Source: Embleya sp042956465 (GTDB taxonomy: Bacteria; Actinomycetota; Actinomycetes; Streptomycetales; Streptomycetaceae). Taken from it: a stretch of DNA of 64,000 bases. A model generated the notes under the pieces. It searched no databases. It was not told where the DNA came from and saw nothing but the letters and a program-made list of their open reading frames with translations. Of this stretch, positions 1-8,548 are shown piece after piece. The position numbers and the translations under genes are program-made. Within the stretch, counting starts at the first letter, position 1. Every line of letters starts with the position of its first letter. The stretch is taken from assembly GCF_042956465.1 (NCBI RefSeq), contig NZ_JBIBGL010000002.1, forward strand, positions 186,001-250,000, written 5' to 3'.

Positions 1-151
1 GGACGCCCGGTACAGAATCCGGCCCGGATGCGACGAAGCGTTCGTGACCACCGGCTCCTACCAAATGCTTGCGGACGAGGAACGGGTCGGCTGGCACCCG
101 GACTTCGAAGCCAGGCTCATGGCCCTACTGGAGCCGGCGGAAAGCCGGTGA
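1..151 (+). CDS. C-terminal end of an ABC-3C-type effector or partner protein (5' partial)
   Basis: Frame 2 is open from the window edge to TGA at 149-151 and gives about 49 residues ending in ALLEPAESR. The TGA overlaps the GTG start of the next gene (GTGA at 148-151), so the two are translationally coupled. The next two genes are an ABC-3C middle component and a DUF3732-type ATPase, and in that class the remaining subunit is an effector. I infer this is the effector's C-terminus. Too little is visible to name its domain. Confidence 0.5.
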   Translation, partial: DARYRIRPGCDEAFVTTGSYQMLADEERVGWHPDFEARLMALLEPAESR

Positions 152-633
152 GCAGATCTGTGGACCTCAGTCGCGAGGAACGGGCCCTGTTCAACCCGGC
201 ATTCATGGCCCTCGTCAGCTGCCGTGTGGTGCAGGGCCACCAGAAGACGGGACCTTGCCCGCTGCCGGTCGCCATTACGTCAGCAGTGATGGCTCTGCAG
301 CCGGCGATCCGGGGGCTCTTGCCGGGGACCACCGCGGCCAGCGTGGCAAAGTGGGTCGAGGAGAACCAGGCCATCCGTGTCGTCATGGCGGCCAACGCGC
401 CGGGGCTGGCCAACATGGTCCGCCCTGGCATCCTTTTCGCGCTCCAGACTCAGCTGCTCAGCCTCGACGAGAGGGCACGCCTGACCCTGCGCCACCGTGC
501 GATACCAACCGCGATCACCGGAACCTCCGATACGGTCATCGCGATTCAAAAGACCGCTCAGATGCTCGGCCGCTGGCTACCCACCGGCGGGAGTACGGCT
601 ACGGTCCTGACTCTGCTCGGAGTGCGCCTATGA
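148..633 (+). CDS. ABC three-component (ABC-3C) system middle component
   Basis: A 161-aa protein. I chose GTG 148 because it overlaps the upstream stop. An in-frame ATG at 28 would overlap the upstream gene by about 120 bp and adds an Arg-rich, non-conserved leader. The protein starts with an ALFNPAFMALV segment, then a helical region, and ends with a short repetitive stretch, as in the small middle components encoded next to DUF3732 ATPases. These proteins are thought to couple the ATPase to a variable effector in anti-phage conflict systems. ATGA at 630-633 couples it to the ATPase gene. The assignment rests on size, order and overall resemblance; there is no catalytic motif. Confidence 0.6.
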   Translation: MSRSVDLSREERALFNPAFMALVSCRVVQGHQKTGPCPLPVAITSAVMALQPAIRGLLPGTTAASVAKWVEENQAIRVVMAANAPGLANMVRPGILFALQTQLLSLDERARLTLRHRAIPTAITGTSDTVIAIQKTAQMLGRWLPTGGSTATVLTLLGVRL

Positions 634-2573
634 CCTACCAGATCAAATCATTGGCCCTGTACGGGCACCGTCCCGAGCAGCTGCGCATCCTTGCGTTGAA
701 CCCAGGCCGCCTCAACATCATCACCGGAGACTCCCGCACCGGGAAAACGTCAATCTGGACCATCACCGACTACTGCATGGGCAGCACCGACTACCCCGTC
801 CGCGCCGGCAAAGTCCGTGATTACACCAGCGTCTTCGCCCTGCAACTTGTGCGCGGCGAACAGCAGTTGTTCATCGCTCGTCCGGCTCCCGAGAACAGCA
901 CCAGCCCAGCTCCGCGACTGTGTCTGCAGTTCCAAAACGCGGGGGCCCCGCCGCCGCCCCGCGACGGCATCGACTTCACCTTTCCTCTCGAGGCAGCCCG
1001 ACGTCTACTCAGCGAGTTCTGCGGCATCGACCGGACCGTCCGCATCCCAGCGGCGCGCGGCACCACCATGTCGCCGTCAATTCGTCATGCCTTGTTCTTT
1101 TGCCTCCAAGCACAGAACGAAATCGCCAATCCTGACCATCTCTTCCACTCCCAGGGACACGAGTGGCGACCACAGGCCATCCGCGACACACTGCCATACT
1201 TCTTGGGAGCGGTCGAACCCGAACAAGCGGTGCGTCGTGCTCGACTCAAGCAGCTACGCGCCGAACTGAAGAACGTAGAGCGCCAAATTGCCCAGGCTAT
1301 CCAGGCCGCTCCCGCGCCTGGGCAGGCCCGCGGACTGATAGCCGAGGCGGAGAGCGCGGGCCTCTTGTCCGAGCCGGTCGACGACATCGTCGGCTTCGAC
1401 GAAGCACTGCGGATTCTTGCCTCCGCTCTCACCCGCACACTCGGTGAACTCGAGTATCCCGACTCCACCGACCACCGCGCCGTCCTGGACCGCGAGCGGC
1501 GGGAACTCCGCTCTCGGCATCAGCAGATCAGGTCGCGCATCACCGACCTTCGCCAAACATTGACCGAGGAGAACGACTACCTGGTTCAGGCCCGTGATCA
1601 GCGCGAACGACTCGCCTCGCTCGGCCTATTGCGGACCGCAGTCGACGCCACGAGCCCGCACTGTCCGGTGTGCGACAGTGTGGTTTCCTCGGCGCAGGAA
1701 ACCACGCTGAGAATCCGTGAGGACCTGGAACGTCTGGATTCCGATGTTGCCTTCGTCAGCGACGACGCCCCTCTCATCCAAGGCATGATTGCTGTCGAGG
1801 AAGAGCGACTTCAGGAACTGCGTGCAGAGCTGGTCCGCAACCGCGAACATCGCGAAGCGCTTGACGCCGGCCTGCGTGAGGCCGCCCGCTTCCGCAGCCA
1901 GTCCCTACGCGCGGCGTCCGCCCAAGGCAGGATCAGTCTCTTCCTCGAAAACGCGGCCCGTGCCGAACACGCTCCGCCCGTCACCGACACACGCGAGGAA
2001 CTGAAGCGGGAAATCGCCGACCTTGAGGAAGTACTCGGCTCGGACATGCAGGCCGATCGGCTAGCCAGCTGCCTCTCGTTGATCAACCACAAGATCACCA
2101 CGAAAGCACGCATGTTGGGCTTGGAACACTCCGAATACCCGGTGCGACTGGACCTCCGCCGGCTCAGCGTCGTGGCGGACACGCCGCGGGGCCCGGTGCC
2201 GCTGAGCGACATGGGCAGCGGGGAGAACTGGCTGGGCTATCACATCGCCGCCTTGCTCAGCCTGCATGAGTGGTTTGACGAGCAAGGACGTCCCCTACCC
2301 CGAGTTCTGGTCCTCGACCAGCCTTCTCAGGTGTACTTCCCTTCCGACTACGACGGGCCTCAAGTGGATCTCGCGGGAGAGGACCGCGCCTCACTCCTAC
2401 GGGTCTACCAGGCCATTACCGACACGGTGAGTCGTCTCGGCGGGAGGTTCCAGGTGATCGTGATGGAGCACGCGGACCTGGGGGACGACAGCTTCCGGGC
2501 TGGAGTCGTCGAACGATGGCGCGGCGGACAGGCGGCTCTCATCCCACCTAACTGGATTCTCCAAGACGACTGA
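630..2573 (+). CDS. DUF3732-type ABC/SMC-like ATPase of an ABC-3C defence system
   Basis: A 647-aa protein starting at ATG 630, overlapping the previous stop. The N-terminal Walker A is GDSRTGKTS at residues 33-41, followed by an ITDYCMG stretch typical of DUF3732 proteins. The central region is coiled-coil-rich (about 200-480) and carries a zinc-hook-like CPVC near residue 344. An ABC-signature-like LSDMGSGENW lies near 525, Walker B VLVLDQPSQ near 560 and a switch histidine in MEHADL near 611. Length and motif order fit an intact enzyme. In ABC-3C systems this subunit is the presumed nucleic-acid or infection sensor that gates the effector. The effector and the left boundary of this element lie outside the window. 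Confidence 0.8.
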   Translation: MTYQIKSLALYGHRPEQLRILALNPGRLNIITGDSRTGKTSIWTITDYCMGSTDYPVRAGKVRDYTSVFALQLVRGEQQLFIARPAPENSTSPAPRLCLQFQNAGAPPPPRDGIDFTFPLEAARRLLSEFCGIDRTVRIPAARGTTMSPSIRHALFFCLQAQNEIANPDHLFHSQGHEWRPQAIRDTLPYFLGAVEPEQAVRRARLKQLRAELKNVERQIAQAIQAAPAPGQARGLIAEAESAGLLSEPVDDIVGFDEALRILASALTRTLGELEYPDSTDHRAVLDRERRELRSRHQQIRSRITDLRQTLTEENDYLVQARDQRERLASLGLLRTAVDATSPHCPVCDSVVSSAQETTLRIREDLERLDSDVAFVSDDAPLIQGMIAVEEERLQELRAELVRNREHREALDAGLREAARFRSQSLRAASAQGRISLFLENAARAEHAPPVTDTREELKREIADLEEVLGSDMQADRLASCLSLINHKITTKARMLGLEHSEYPVRLDLRRLSVVADTPRGPVPLSDMGSGENWLGYHIAALLSLHEWFDEQGRPLPRVLVLDQPSQVYFPSDYDGPQVDLAGEDRASLLRVYQAITDTVSRLGGRFQVIVMEHADLGDDSFRAGVVERWRGGQAALIPPNWILQDD

Positions 2574-2683
2574 GCCGACATCGCACCCGATGCCCGTGCG
2601 CGTGGCTGAGCAAAACAAGGGGGGCGGGCGGGACTCACCGGGATGAGGGTCGAGTACCGTGCGCGTGGCAGCCACCCTTCGTG

Positions 2684-3276
2684 GGCGTGCTCACCCGAGC
2701 GGCTCGCGCCGTGTGGACCCTGCCGATTCGTTCACCGGTCTCGTGTTCACGCGTGACGACGGTCGGCCGTTGCGGCCGCAGACCCTGCTGGACCGCTTCC
2801 GCCACTGGTTCGCCCAGGCGGGGGTTTTGCGGATCACGATGCACGACCTGCGGCACCTCGCGGCGACGCTGACGATCACCGCGGGCGTGCCGTTGACGGT
2901 GGTGTCCAAGACGTTGCGGCACTCGACGTTGTCGACCACGGCGAACATCTACGCCCACCCGACCCGTCAGGCCGCCCACGGCGCCGTCGACGCCATCGAG
3001 GAGGCCCTCGCCGGTGCCGAGGGAGTGGACGTGGCGAGGCACCCGCCGAATCGGTTGCGACCACATCGCGACCACCCGGCCCGGCTCCGAGATCTGTTCA
3101 AACCGCTCTACACGGCGGCGGTGGCGGGCCGATCGCTCGTGAGCCCCAAGGCCGAGCGCCGGTCGTGCGACCACACTGCGACCACCACGCCCCGAGAAGC
3201 GGAAAAGGCAGTCCTCCCATCTCTGAGAAGACGACCTCCGACCTGCGTAGACGCTGGTCGGGACGACAGGATTTGA
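2684..3276 (+). pseudogene. 3' fragment of a tyrosine integrase
   Basis: The translated segment is closely similar to the catalytic C-terminus of the integrase at 30901-32351. It includes the PLRPQTLLDRFRHW stretch, the HDLRHLAAT box and the catalytic-Tyr region HSTLSTTANIYAH. Similarity fades upstream of about 2684, so the arm-binding and core-binding domains and the first catalytic Arg are missing. As in the other copy, the frame ends inside the tRNA-derived att repeat (TGA 3274-3276). I read it as the right end of a separate element that carried the ABC-3C genes and used the same tRNA-Pro site. Confidence 0.85.
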
Positions 3277-3293
3277 ACCTGCGACCCCTTGAC
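3257..3293. repeat. att core repeat, copy 1 (3' end of tRNA-Pro)
   Basis: Thirty-seven bases identical to the 3' half of the tRNA-Pro gene at 32332-32368, in the same orientation: the T arm, the 3' acceptor strand and part of the variable region. It is preceded by TGG, which would be the encoded CCA, as at copy 3. It follows directly on an integrase 3' end. Identity stops at the GAC ending at 3293, after which the anticodon-arm sequence is absent. Confidence 0.9.
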
Positions 3294-3365
3294 GGGGTAA
3301 GGGGACCTTTCATGCTTGATACGACGTGCGTTTTCTTTTGCATCGTGCCGCTTCGCGCATGGCGT

Positions 3366-3385
3366 GTGGTCCACAACTGGTCCAC
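3366..3385. promoter_or_regulatory. Paired TGGTCCAC motif, candidate integrase arm site
   Basis: Two copies of TGGTCCAC separated by three bases (GTGGTCCAC, AAC, TGGTCCAC), 73 bp beyond att copy 1. The same arrangement lies about 100 bp beyond att copy 2. Conserved spaced repeats at the same distance from two att cores suggest arm-type integrase sites at left element ends. A regulatory protein operator is the alternative. Confidence 0.45.
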
Positions 3386-3529
3386 GGAAGAGCCGAGTTT
3401 GCGGAGCTGGCGCAGCATGACGGCCTCGGGCACGAGGTGGTGCCACGCGGTGGACGTCAGACGTTGGGTCGGCACCTGTATTCGGTTGTCGAACCTGGCT
3501 ACGGCGCGGATTCGCGATCGGCTTGGTGC

Positions 3530-4675
3530 TCAGCTGCGCCAGGCGGCGATCACGTCGTCGGGCCCCCAGTTCAGGCCGATCGGGTCGGTGGGCACGTCGA
3601 GAGCGAGGCCGGACAGCGAGACGACCGCCAAGGTGGTGACACCGAGTTCGAATCCGGGGACCTGTGGAGCCGCCCCGGCCAGATCTGCCATGTCATGCCG
3701 GTCGAATGGGTTGGCCAGCCACTTGACGGATCCGACCAGGCGCACGTGGCGCGCTACAGGCGCGCGGTCGACGGCCACCAGGTCCACTTCGGGGTCGAAG
3801 GTCCGGTTCCACCAACCGCTAACTGCCCCGATGTCGTCCCAGCCCAATGCGCCTTCCCCTGCGGCGAGTTCGAGTGCCTCGCGCACCAGTGGCTCGACGG
3901 CTCGTCCGCGCCACGTCGACCAGCGGCGTTCGACGAGGCGGAACGCGCTGGCGGGGCGGCCTCGTCGGACCTGTTCCTGTGCTCCGCGCAGGATCGCGAG
4001 GTACAGCCGTAGGTTGCTGTCGTCGACGCGGTACAGGGCGGGTTTGCCCGGTCGGGTCGACAGCGGCTGGTCCATCGCCAGGACCCGTTTCTCCTCGACC
4101 AATTTGCGTAGCAGTGGCGACAACGAGCCCGACGGGATAGCCCCGCTGCGGCCCCCGGCAGTCGAGGCGATGTTCGCGTGGGTGCGGTCGCCCCCACCGA
4201 CCGCCTCGAGGACGCGCCGAGCTTGATCCGGCGCGGGGAACTCGGCCAGGAGGGAGGACTCGGGGATGCCGAAGACCGGCGAAGCTGGGTCGGCGCACTC
4301 GGCTTCCAGGAACGCCAACGCCGGGGTGGCGTGCGGCCATGCGCGAAGGACGCCGGGCAGGCCGCCGCACACCAGATGCGCGTCTATGGCGTCGGCCGCG
4401 TCCAGTCCCAGCGCGTCCGCGGTCTCGGCGGGGTTGAGCGGGCCGAGTACGAGGTTGTCGGCGCGCCCGTAGAAGGGTCGGTCGTACGCGGTGAGCCGCT
4501 CCATCATGTGCAGATCGCTGCCGAGCAGGAGAAGCAGTACCGGGCGGCGCGACAACAACCGATCCCAGGCGGTCTGCAATGCGCCGTCGAACACGGAATC
4601 CTGCTCCGCGAGCCACGGCACCTCGTCGATCACCACGACAGCGGGACGGTCCGGCAAGGCAGCGTAGGTACATGG
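3530..4675 (-). pseudogene. Archaeal-type (COG1672/DUF234-like) ATPase lacking its P-loop
   Basis: The frame contains a Walker-B-like VVVIDEVPWL almost at its start, then a sensor-like LLLLGSDLHMMERL, a winged-helix region (LLRKLVEEKRVLAM) and a C-terminal DUF234-like segment. Whole proteins of this family carry about 100 more N-terminal residues with the Walker A motif. Homologous-looking sequence starts at about 4675 and an in-frame stop lies near 4745, so only a TTG at 4657 could serve as a start. I infer 5' truncation during island rearrangement. It is divergent from the DUF262 gene. If translated, it should not bind ATP normally. Confidence 0.6.
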
Positions 4676-4833
4676 CGTCGGGATGCCCGTGTGGAGTCCA
4701 GGGGTGCCCGTGCCGTTTCCGGGTCCCCGCGAAGTCGAGTAATCTCACATGATTCGTGACAGTCGGTCACCGGTTGCACAGCCCGAACGAGCGTGGACTG
4801 CGCCGGTCATCGACAATCGGGGGAGGCCTGAAG

Positions 4834-6918
4834 ATGGCTCGAACGCTCTACAAGGACACGACGGGTGGGGTGGATCATCTCGTTGCCGAGATCCGCCGAG
4901 GTGACATCGCGCTACCGGAACTCCAACGCCCATTCGTATGGAAGGCGACCCAGGTCCGCGACCTGTTCGACTCGATGTACAAGGGATTCCCTGTCGGTTC
5001 CCTGCTGTTCTGGCTGACCGGCGCCGAACCCGGCGCACGGCAGATCGGAACCAACATCAAGGACCACGCGCCTCGTGCGCTGGTCGTCGACGGGCAGCAA
5101 CGGCTCACCGCGCTGTACGCCGTGCTGACGGGCGAACCCGTCCTTCGCGGCGACTACAGCACCGGGCGCATCCGCATCGCCTTCCGGCCGGCCGATGCCA
5201 CCTTCGCCGTCACCGATGCCGCGATCGAGAAGGACCCGGAATACCTGGCCGACGTCAGCACGCTGTGGCAACCCGGCAATCGCAAGCCCACGATCCGCCG
5301 CTTCATCGACGGGTTGACCGAGAAGAGGGAACTCGACCAGGACGAACGCGACCGTTTGGAAACCGCGCTCGAAGAGCTTCACGACCTGAACAAGTCCACC
5401 TTCAAGGTGGTCGAACTCGACGCCGACATCGACGAGGAGCAGGTCGCCGAGATCTTCGTCCGGATCAACAGCGAGGGCGTCAAGCTCAATCAGGCCGACT
5501 TCATCCTCACGCTGATGTCGGTCTACTGGCCCGCCGGACGCGTCGAGCTGGAGCGGTTCTGCCGCGATGCCCGTGAACCGGTGCTCACCGGTGCGTCGCC
5601 GTTCAACTGGTACATCAGGCCCGAGGCGGATCAGCTGCTGCGTGTCACCACGACGCTCGCGCTGCGTCGGGCAGTGCTCAAACAGGTGTATACGATCCTG
5701 CGAGGGCGCGACCCCGAGACGGGCAAGCCGTCCGCAGACCTCAGGAAGGTGCGGTTCGCCGGGCTCCAAGCAGCCCAAAAGCGCGTACTCGACCTGACCA
5801 ACTGGCACGAATTCCTTCAGTGTCTGGAACGCGCCGGGTACCGCGGTAGCAAGATGATCTCGTCGGACAACGCCGTGCTCTTCAGTTACCTCATGTGGCT
5901 CATCGGGCGCGTCGACCATCAGGTTCCGCTGGATCGACTGCGAGAGAGCATCGCGCGGTGGTTCTTCATGGCCCAACTGACGAGCCGCTACTCGGGATCC
6001 TTCGAGACTCGGGTGGAACAGGATCTCAATCGGCTGCACGCCGTACCCAGCGGTGACGCCGCCGCATATCTGGCGGTTCTGGACCGAACCGTCGAGGCCA
6101 CGTTCACCCCGGACTTCTGGAGCATCACACTGCCCAACAGTCTGGAGGCATCCGGCGCGAAGTCACCCGCGCAACTCGCCTACGTCGCAGCGCTCAACGT
6201 GCTGGACGCCGAGCCGTTGCTGTCCACGACGAGGGTGCGCAGCCGCATGGACCCGGCGGTGCTCACCAAGAAGGGCATCGAGCGCCATCACCTCTTTCCG
6301 AGGAACCACCTGAAGAAGACCGGCGTCAACGACACCCAGCGGATCAACCAGGTCGCCAACATGGCACTCGTCGAATGGCACGACAACATCGAGATCTCCG
6401 ATCGTCCGCCGGCCGACTACTGGCCGAGCGAACTCGCCTCGACAGCGATGACGTCGGAGCGCTTGGCGCGCCACATGTACTGGCACGCCCTGCCACAAGG
6501 GTGGGAGTCGATGAGCTACGACGATTTCCTGCCGGCTCGTCGGACGCTGATCGCCGAGGTCGTACGCGACGCGTACGCGCGACTGCGCGAACCGAACTAC
6601 GCCCCCACCTATCCGACGGTATCGGCGACGAACCCTCCACAGGAGAGGTGGATTCGCCTCGGCGACCTGATCGACGCGGGACTGCTCACACCACCGACGA
6701 GGCTCACGCCCGCACGTGACGGCCAGGGCGTCGAAGCGGTGGTTGACGCCCGCGGCCGGATCGCCCTCGACGGCGAGGAGTTCGACTCCCCGTCACCGGC
6801 CGCCTCGCGGAGCGCCGGCGTCAGCACGAACGGGTGGCTCTACTGGAACGCACACCTGGACGACGGACCGGTACTGCTCGACGAACTGCGCAGCGAGTAC
6901 CGACGCAAGCGGTCCTGA
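4834..6918 (+). CDS. DUF262-HNH (GmrSD-like) nuclease with C-terminal RAMA domain
   Basis: A 694-aa protein; ATG 4834 follows the strong ribosome site GGGGGAGG. The N-terminal DUF262 domain holds DGQQR at residues 86-90, the motif linked to nucleotide binding or hydrolysis in GmrS/BrxU-type enzymes. A C-terminal HNH/DUF1524-like nuclease motif (IERHHLFPRNHL) lies near residues 482-495. Residues about 603-690 (LGDLIDAGLL to NGWLYWN) match the RAMA fold, thought to read modified bases. The layout predicts a modification-dependent (type IV) restriction enzyme against phages with altered DNA. All key motifs are present. The in-frame ATG at 4756 lacks a ribosome site and adds non-conserved residues. 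Confidence 0.85.
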   Translation: MARTLYKDTTGGVDHLVAEIRRGDIALPELQRPFVWKATQVRDLFDSMYKGFPVGSLLFWLTGAEPGARQIGTNIKDHAPRALVVDGQQRLTALYAVLTGEPVLRGDYSTGRIRIAFRPADATFAVTDAAIEKDPEYLADVSTLWQPGNRKPTIRRFIDGLTEKRELDQDERDRLETALEELHDLNKSTFKVVELDADIDEEQVAEIFVRINSEGVKLNQADFILTLMSVYWPAGRVELERFCRDAREPVLTGASPFNWYIRPEADQLLRVTTTLALRRAVLKQVYTILRGRDPETGKPSADLRKVRFAGLQAAQKRVLDLTNWHEFLQCLERAGYRGSKMISSDNAVLFSYLMWLIGRVDHQVPLDRLRESIARWFFMAQLTSRYSGSFETRVEQDLNRLHAVPSGDAAAYLAVLDRTVEATFTPDFWSITLPNSLEASGAKSPAQLAYVAALNVLDAEPLLSTTRVRSRMDPAVLTKKGIERHHLFPRNHLKKTGVNDTQRINQVANMALVEWHDNIEISDRPPADYWPSELASTAMTSERLARHMYWHALPQGWESMSYDDFLPARRTLIAEVVRDAYARLREPNYAPTYPTVSATNPPQERWIRLGDLIDAGLLTPPTRLTPARDGQGVEAVVDARGRIALDGEEFDSPSPAASRSAGVSTNGWLYWNAHLDDGPVLLDELRSEYRRKRS

Positions 6919-7040
6919 CGGGTCGAAGTCCGGCCGTCCCGATGTAAAAGTCGTCGCAATGGTGGTATCGCCCGAGAAGCTGGCCATGGCTGACACGATC
7001 AGCTGGCGAAACGTCACCGGGCCCGCGTCGGCACGTTTGG

Positions 7041-7199
7041 GTGGCGGGTCTCGATGAGACCGGGGACGTGCCGGTGGTTGTTGTGCTGGGGGAGCGTGGA
7101 AGCGGCAAGACCGTTGCCTTGGAGCAGGAACGAGACCGTCTGGATGCTGCCGGGGTGCCGAACGCCTACGTCCATTTGGGCAGGGACGCATTCGACTGA
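7041..7199 (+). pseudogene. P-loop NTPase N-terminal scrap
   Basis: A 52-codon frame from GTG 7041 encodes a hydrophobic strand and a perfect Walker A, VVVLGERGSGKT, followed by a charged helix (VALEQERDRLDAAG) and then a TGA. The frame also stays open upstream (RRHVWVAGLDE). Nothing downstream continues an ATPase. It looks like the front of a STAND/AAA-type NTPase whose remainder was deleted. It is too short to function and the family cannot be fixed. Confidence 0.5.
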
Positions 7200-7638
7200 G
7201 GTGCCCTTGACCTTCCCGAGGACGGTTCGTGTCCGGATGCTGGAGCAGCACGCGATGTCGGTCGTTTTCGGAGCCACGCATGGTGAACGTGCCCACCGGA
7301 GTAGAAGCCTCGGAGCCGTGGATCATCGGCGCTCCGCGGTGCCGGCGCGCATCCGAGATGCCTGATGCTCGTGGAGGAGCCGAAGGCGTCGCGTGGACCC
7401 TGTGCGATGTCGTGGCGCACTTGACCGGCGGATGGCTTACCGCGAGACAGCTCTTTGAAGGCGAACAGTGATGAAGTATGACCGGAAGGTGTCGGTTCCG
7501 AGTCTCTTATGCGATCAAAGCGGGCATTCGTGTCGCCGTGAAATTCGGCCGGAGGTTCGCCGGGGTCGCAATTGGTCCACGGATGGTCCATGGCGACCCG
7601 GGATCAACCCGTGCGCTCGTGTGGTGGCCTGAACCAGC
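7200..7638. other. Non-coding or decayed stretch
   Basis: No convincing gene on either strand. Short open frames have no recognisable motifs, good starts or ribosome sites. Two TGGTCCAC/TGGTCCAT motifs at 7573-7591 resemble the paired motif beyond att copies 1 and 2. The rest is probably decayed island sequence. Confidence 0.4.
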
Positions 7639-7680
7639 AAGAGGCGTTGACCTGGGCTTTTGCCCCTGTCAACGCCTCTT
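7639..7680 (-). terminator. Perfect 13-bp hairpin beside att copy 2
   Basis: AAGAGGCGTTGAC (7639-7651) and GTCAACGCCTCTT (7668-7680) form a perfect stem with a 16-nt loop. It sits seven bases from the tRNA-Pro-derived att copy 2, on the side where the tRNA transcript would end. It may be the original tRNA terminator, preserved when an element entered. No T-run follows, so terminator function is inferred from position and stem strength. Confidence 0.45.
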
Positions 7681-7687
7681 GAACACC

Positions 7688-7724
7688 GTCGGGACGACAG
7701 GATTTGAACCTGCGACCCCTTGAC
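7688..7724. repeat. att core repeat, copy 2
   Basis: The same 37 bases as copies 1 and 3. Identity with copy 3 runs on through CCCCAGT to about 7731. Unlike copies 1 and 3 it lacks the preceding TGG (encoded CCA) and an adjoining integrase; instead a hairpin lies to its left. It marks the left end of the island that runs to the tRNA-Pro gene. Confidence 0.9.
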
Positions 7725-7824
7725 CCCCAGTTGGGCGAGAGGAGCGTTTTCGCAGGTCAGGGGCATGGTGCCACTCGACGTGACGTTGGTTCGGTAGTAT
7801 TTCGTGCTGTTTCGTGCATGGCGT

Positions 7825-7844
7825 GTGGTCCACAACTGGTCCAC
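7825..7844. promoter_or_regulatory. Paired TGGTCCAC motif, candidate integrase arm site
   Basis: GTGGTCCAC, AAC, TGGTCCAC, identical in sequence and spacing to 3366-3385 and embedded in the same longer block (GCATGGCGTGTGG before it). It lies about 100 bp inside the island from att copy 2. Likely part of an attL arm region. Confidence 0.45.
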
Positions 7845-7897
7845 GCGCCACGGGGCCTTCGGTGCCTCTCTTGGCATACTCGGGGCTGGACCCTCGC

Positions 7898-8191
7898 ATG
7901 CGGTATGCGGATGTCCGGCCGTACACGGTGCCGGACGTCTTCGCGGAGTTGGCCGGTCTGGCCGAGGGCGTCGTCGTGTTGCCCACATTCCTGGACTGGA
8001 CTCCCAAGCGGTCCTACGACCTGGCGGACGACGCCGATGTGTGGCTGCTGTACGAGACGGTGCTTCGTGAGGCGATGCACATCGAGGAACTCGGTCGCCA
8101 CGTGAACCGCGAAATGCTGTCTCACGTGTGGCCTCGGCTGTGGTTGCCGCTGTGCCTGAGGGTGATGTGGGAAGGTTCCCCGACCTGGGAC
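7898..8191 (+). pseudogene. Conserved small protein upstream of an AbiEii-like gene, stop lost
   Basis: From ATG 7898 the frame encodes YADVRPYTVPDVFAELAG, LPTFLDWTPKRSYDLAD and WLLYETVLREA, which resembles a small actinobacterial protein family I recall seeing next to AbiEii-type nucleotidyltransferases. Its function is not known to me. No stop separates it from the next gene; both lie in one frame near 8170-8190, suggesting an indel in the last codons. There is no clear ribosome site, and a possible leaderless start cannot be excluded. Confidence 0.45.
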
Positions 8192-8548
8192 ATGGATCCC
8201 CTGCACGCCAGGCTCGCCCGCGTCAGTCTCGTTGCTGCGGCCTCCCACGGTTTCGTCCTGGCGGGCGGCTACGCGGTCCAGGCCCACGGTTTTCTCCAAC
8301 GCATCTCGGACGACGTCGCCCCGTTTACCGACGTCGCCGACCCTGTGGCGTTCGCCGAGGCAGTGGATCGTGTGGCCGAGGCCTATCGGGCCGACGGCTT
8401 CACGATCGACGTCGAACTCCTCCTGGGTGGTACCGAGCTCCGCGTATCACCGGACGAGGATCTGCGGAGGCTGCCAGACCTGAGGCCGACCGCGTCGGCG
8501 AGGATGTCCATCGCCCATGGCGGACATCCATCCGTGGGCGCTTTCAGC
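8192..8548 (+). pseudogene. AbiEii-like nucleotidyltransferase toxin, truncated by an IS
   Basis: ATG 8192 begins a protein with HGFVLAGGYAVQAHGFLQR, the nucleotidyltransferase GG-Y box of AbiEii/DUF1814-like toxins. The catalytic aspartates normally found in the following VDLFTD are changed here (DVAPFTD). Similarity is lost after about 115 residues, where the inverted repeat of an IS element begins at 8549. Full AbiEii-like proteins are about twice as long. Truncation and the altered catalytic motif indicate an inactive remnant of an abortive-infection pair. Confidence 0.65.

Noticed and set aside
28..147. In-frame upstream ATG for the ABC-3C middle component
   Set aside because: It would overlap the upstream gene by about 120 bp and adds Arg-rich non-conserved residues; GTG 148 overlaps the upstream stop exactly.
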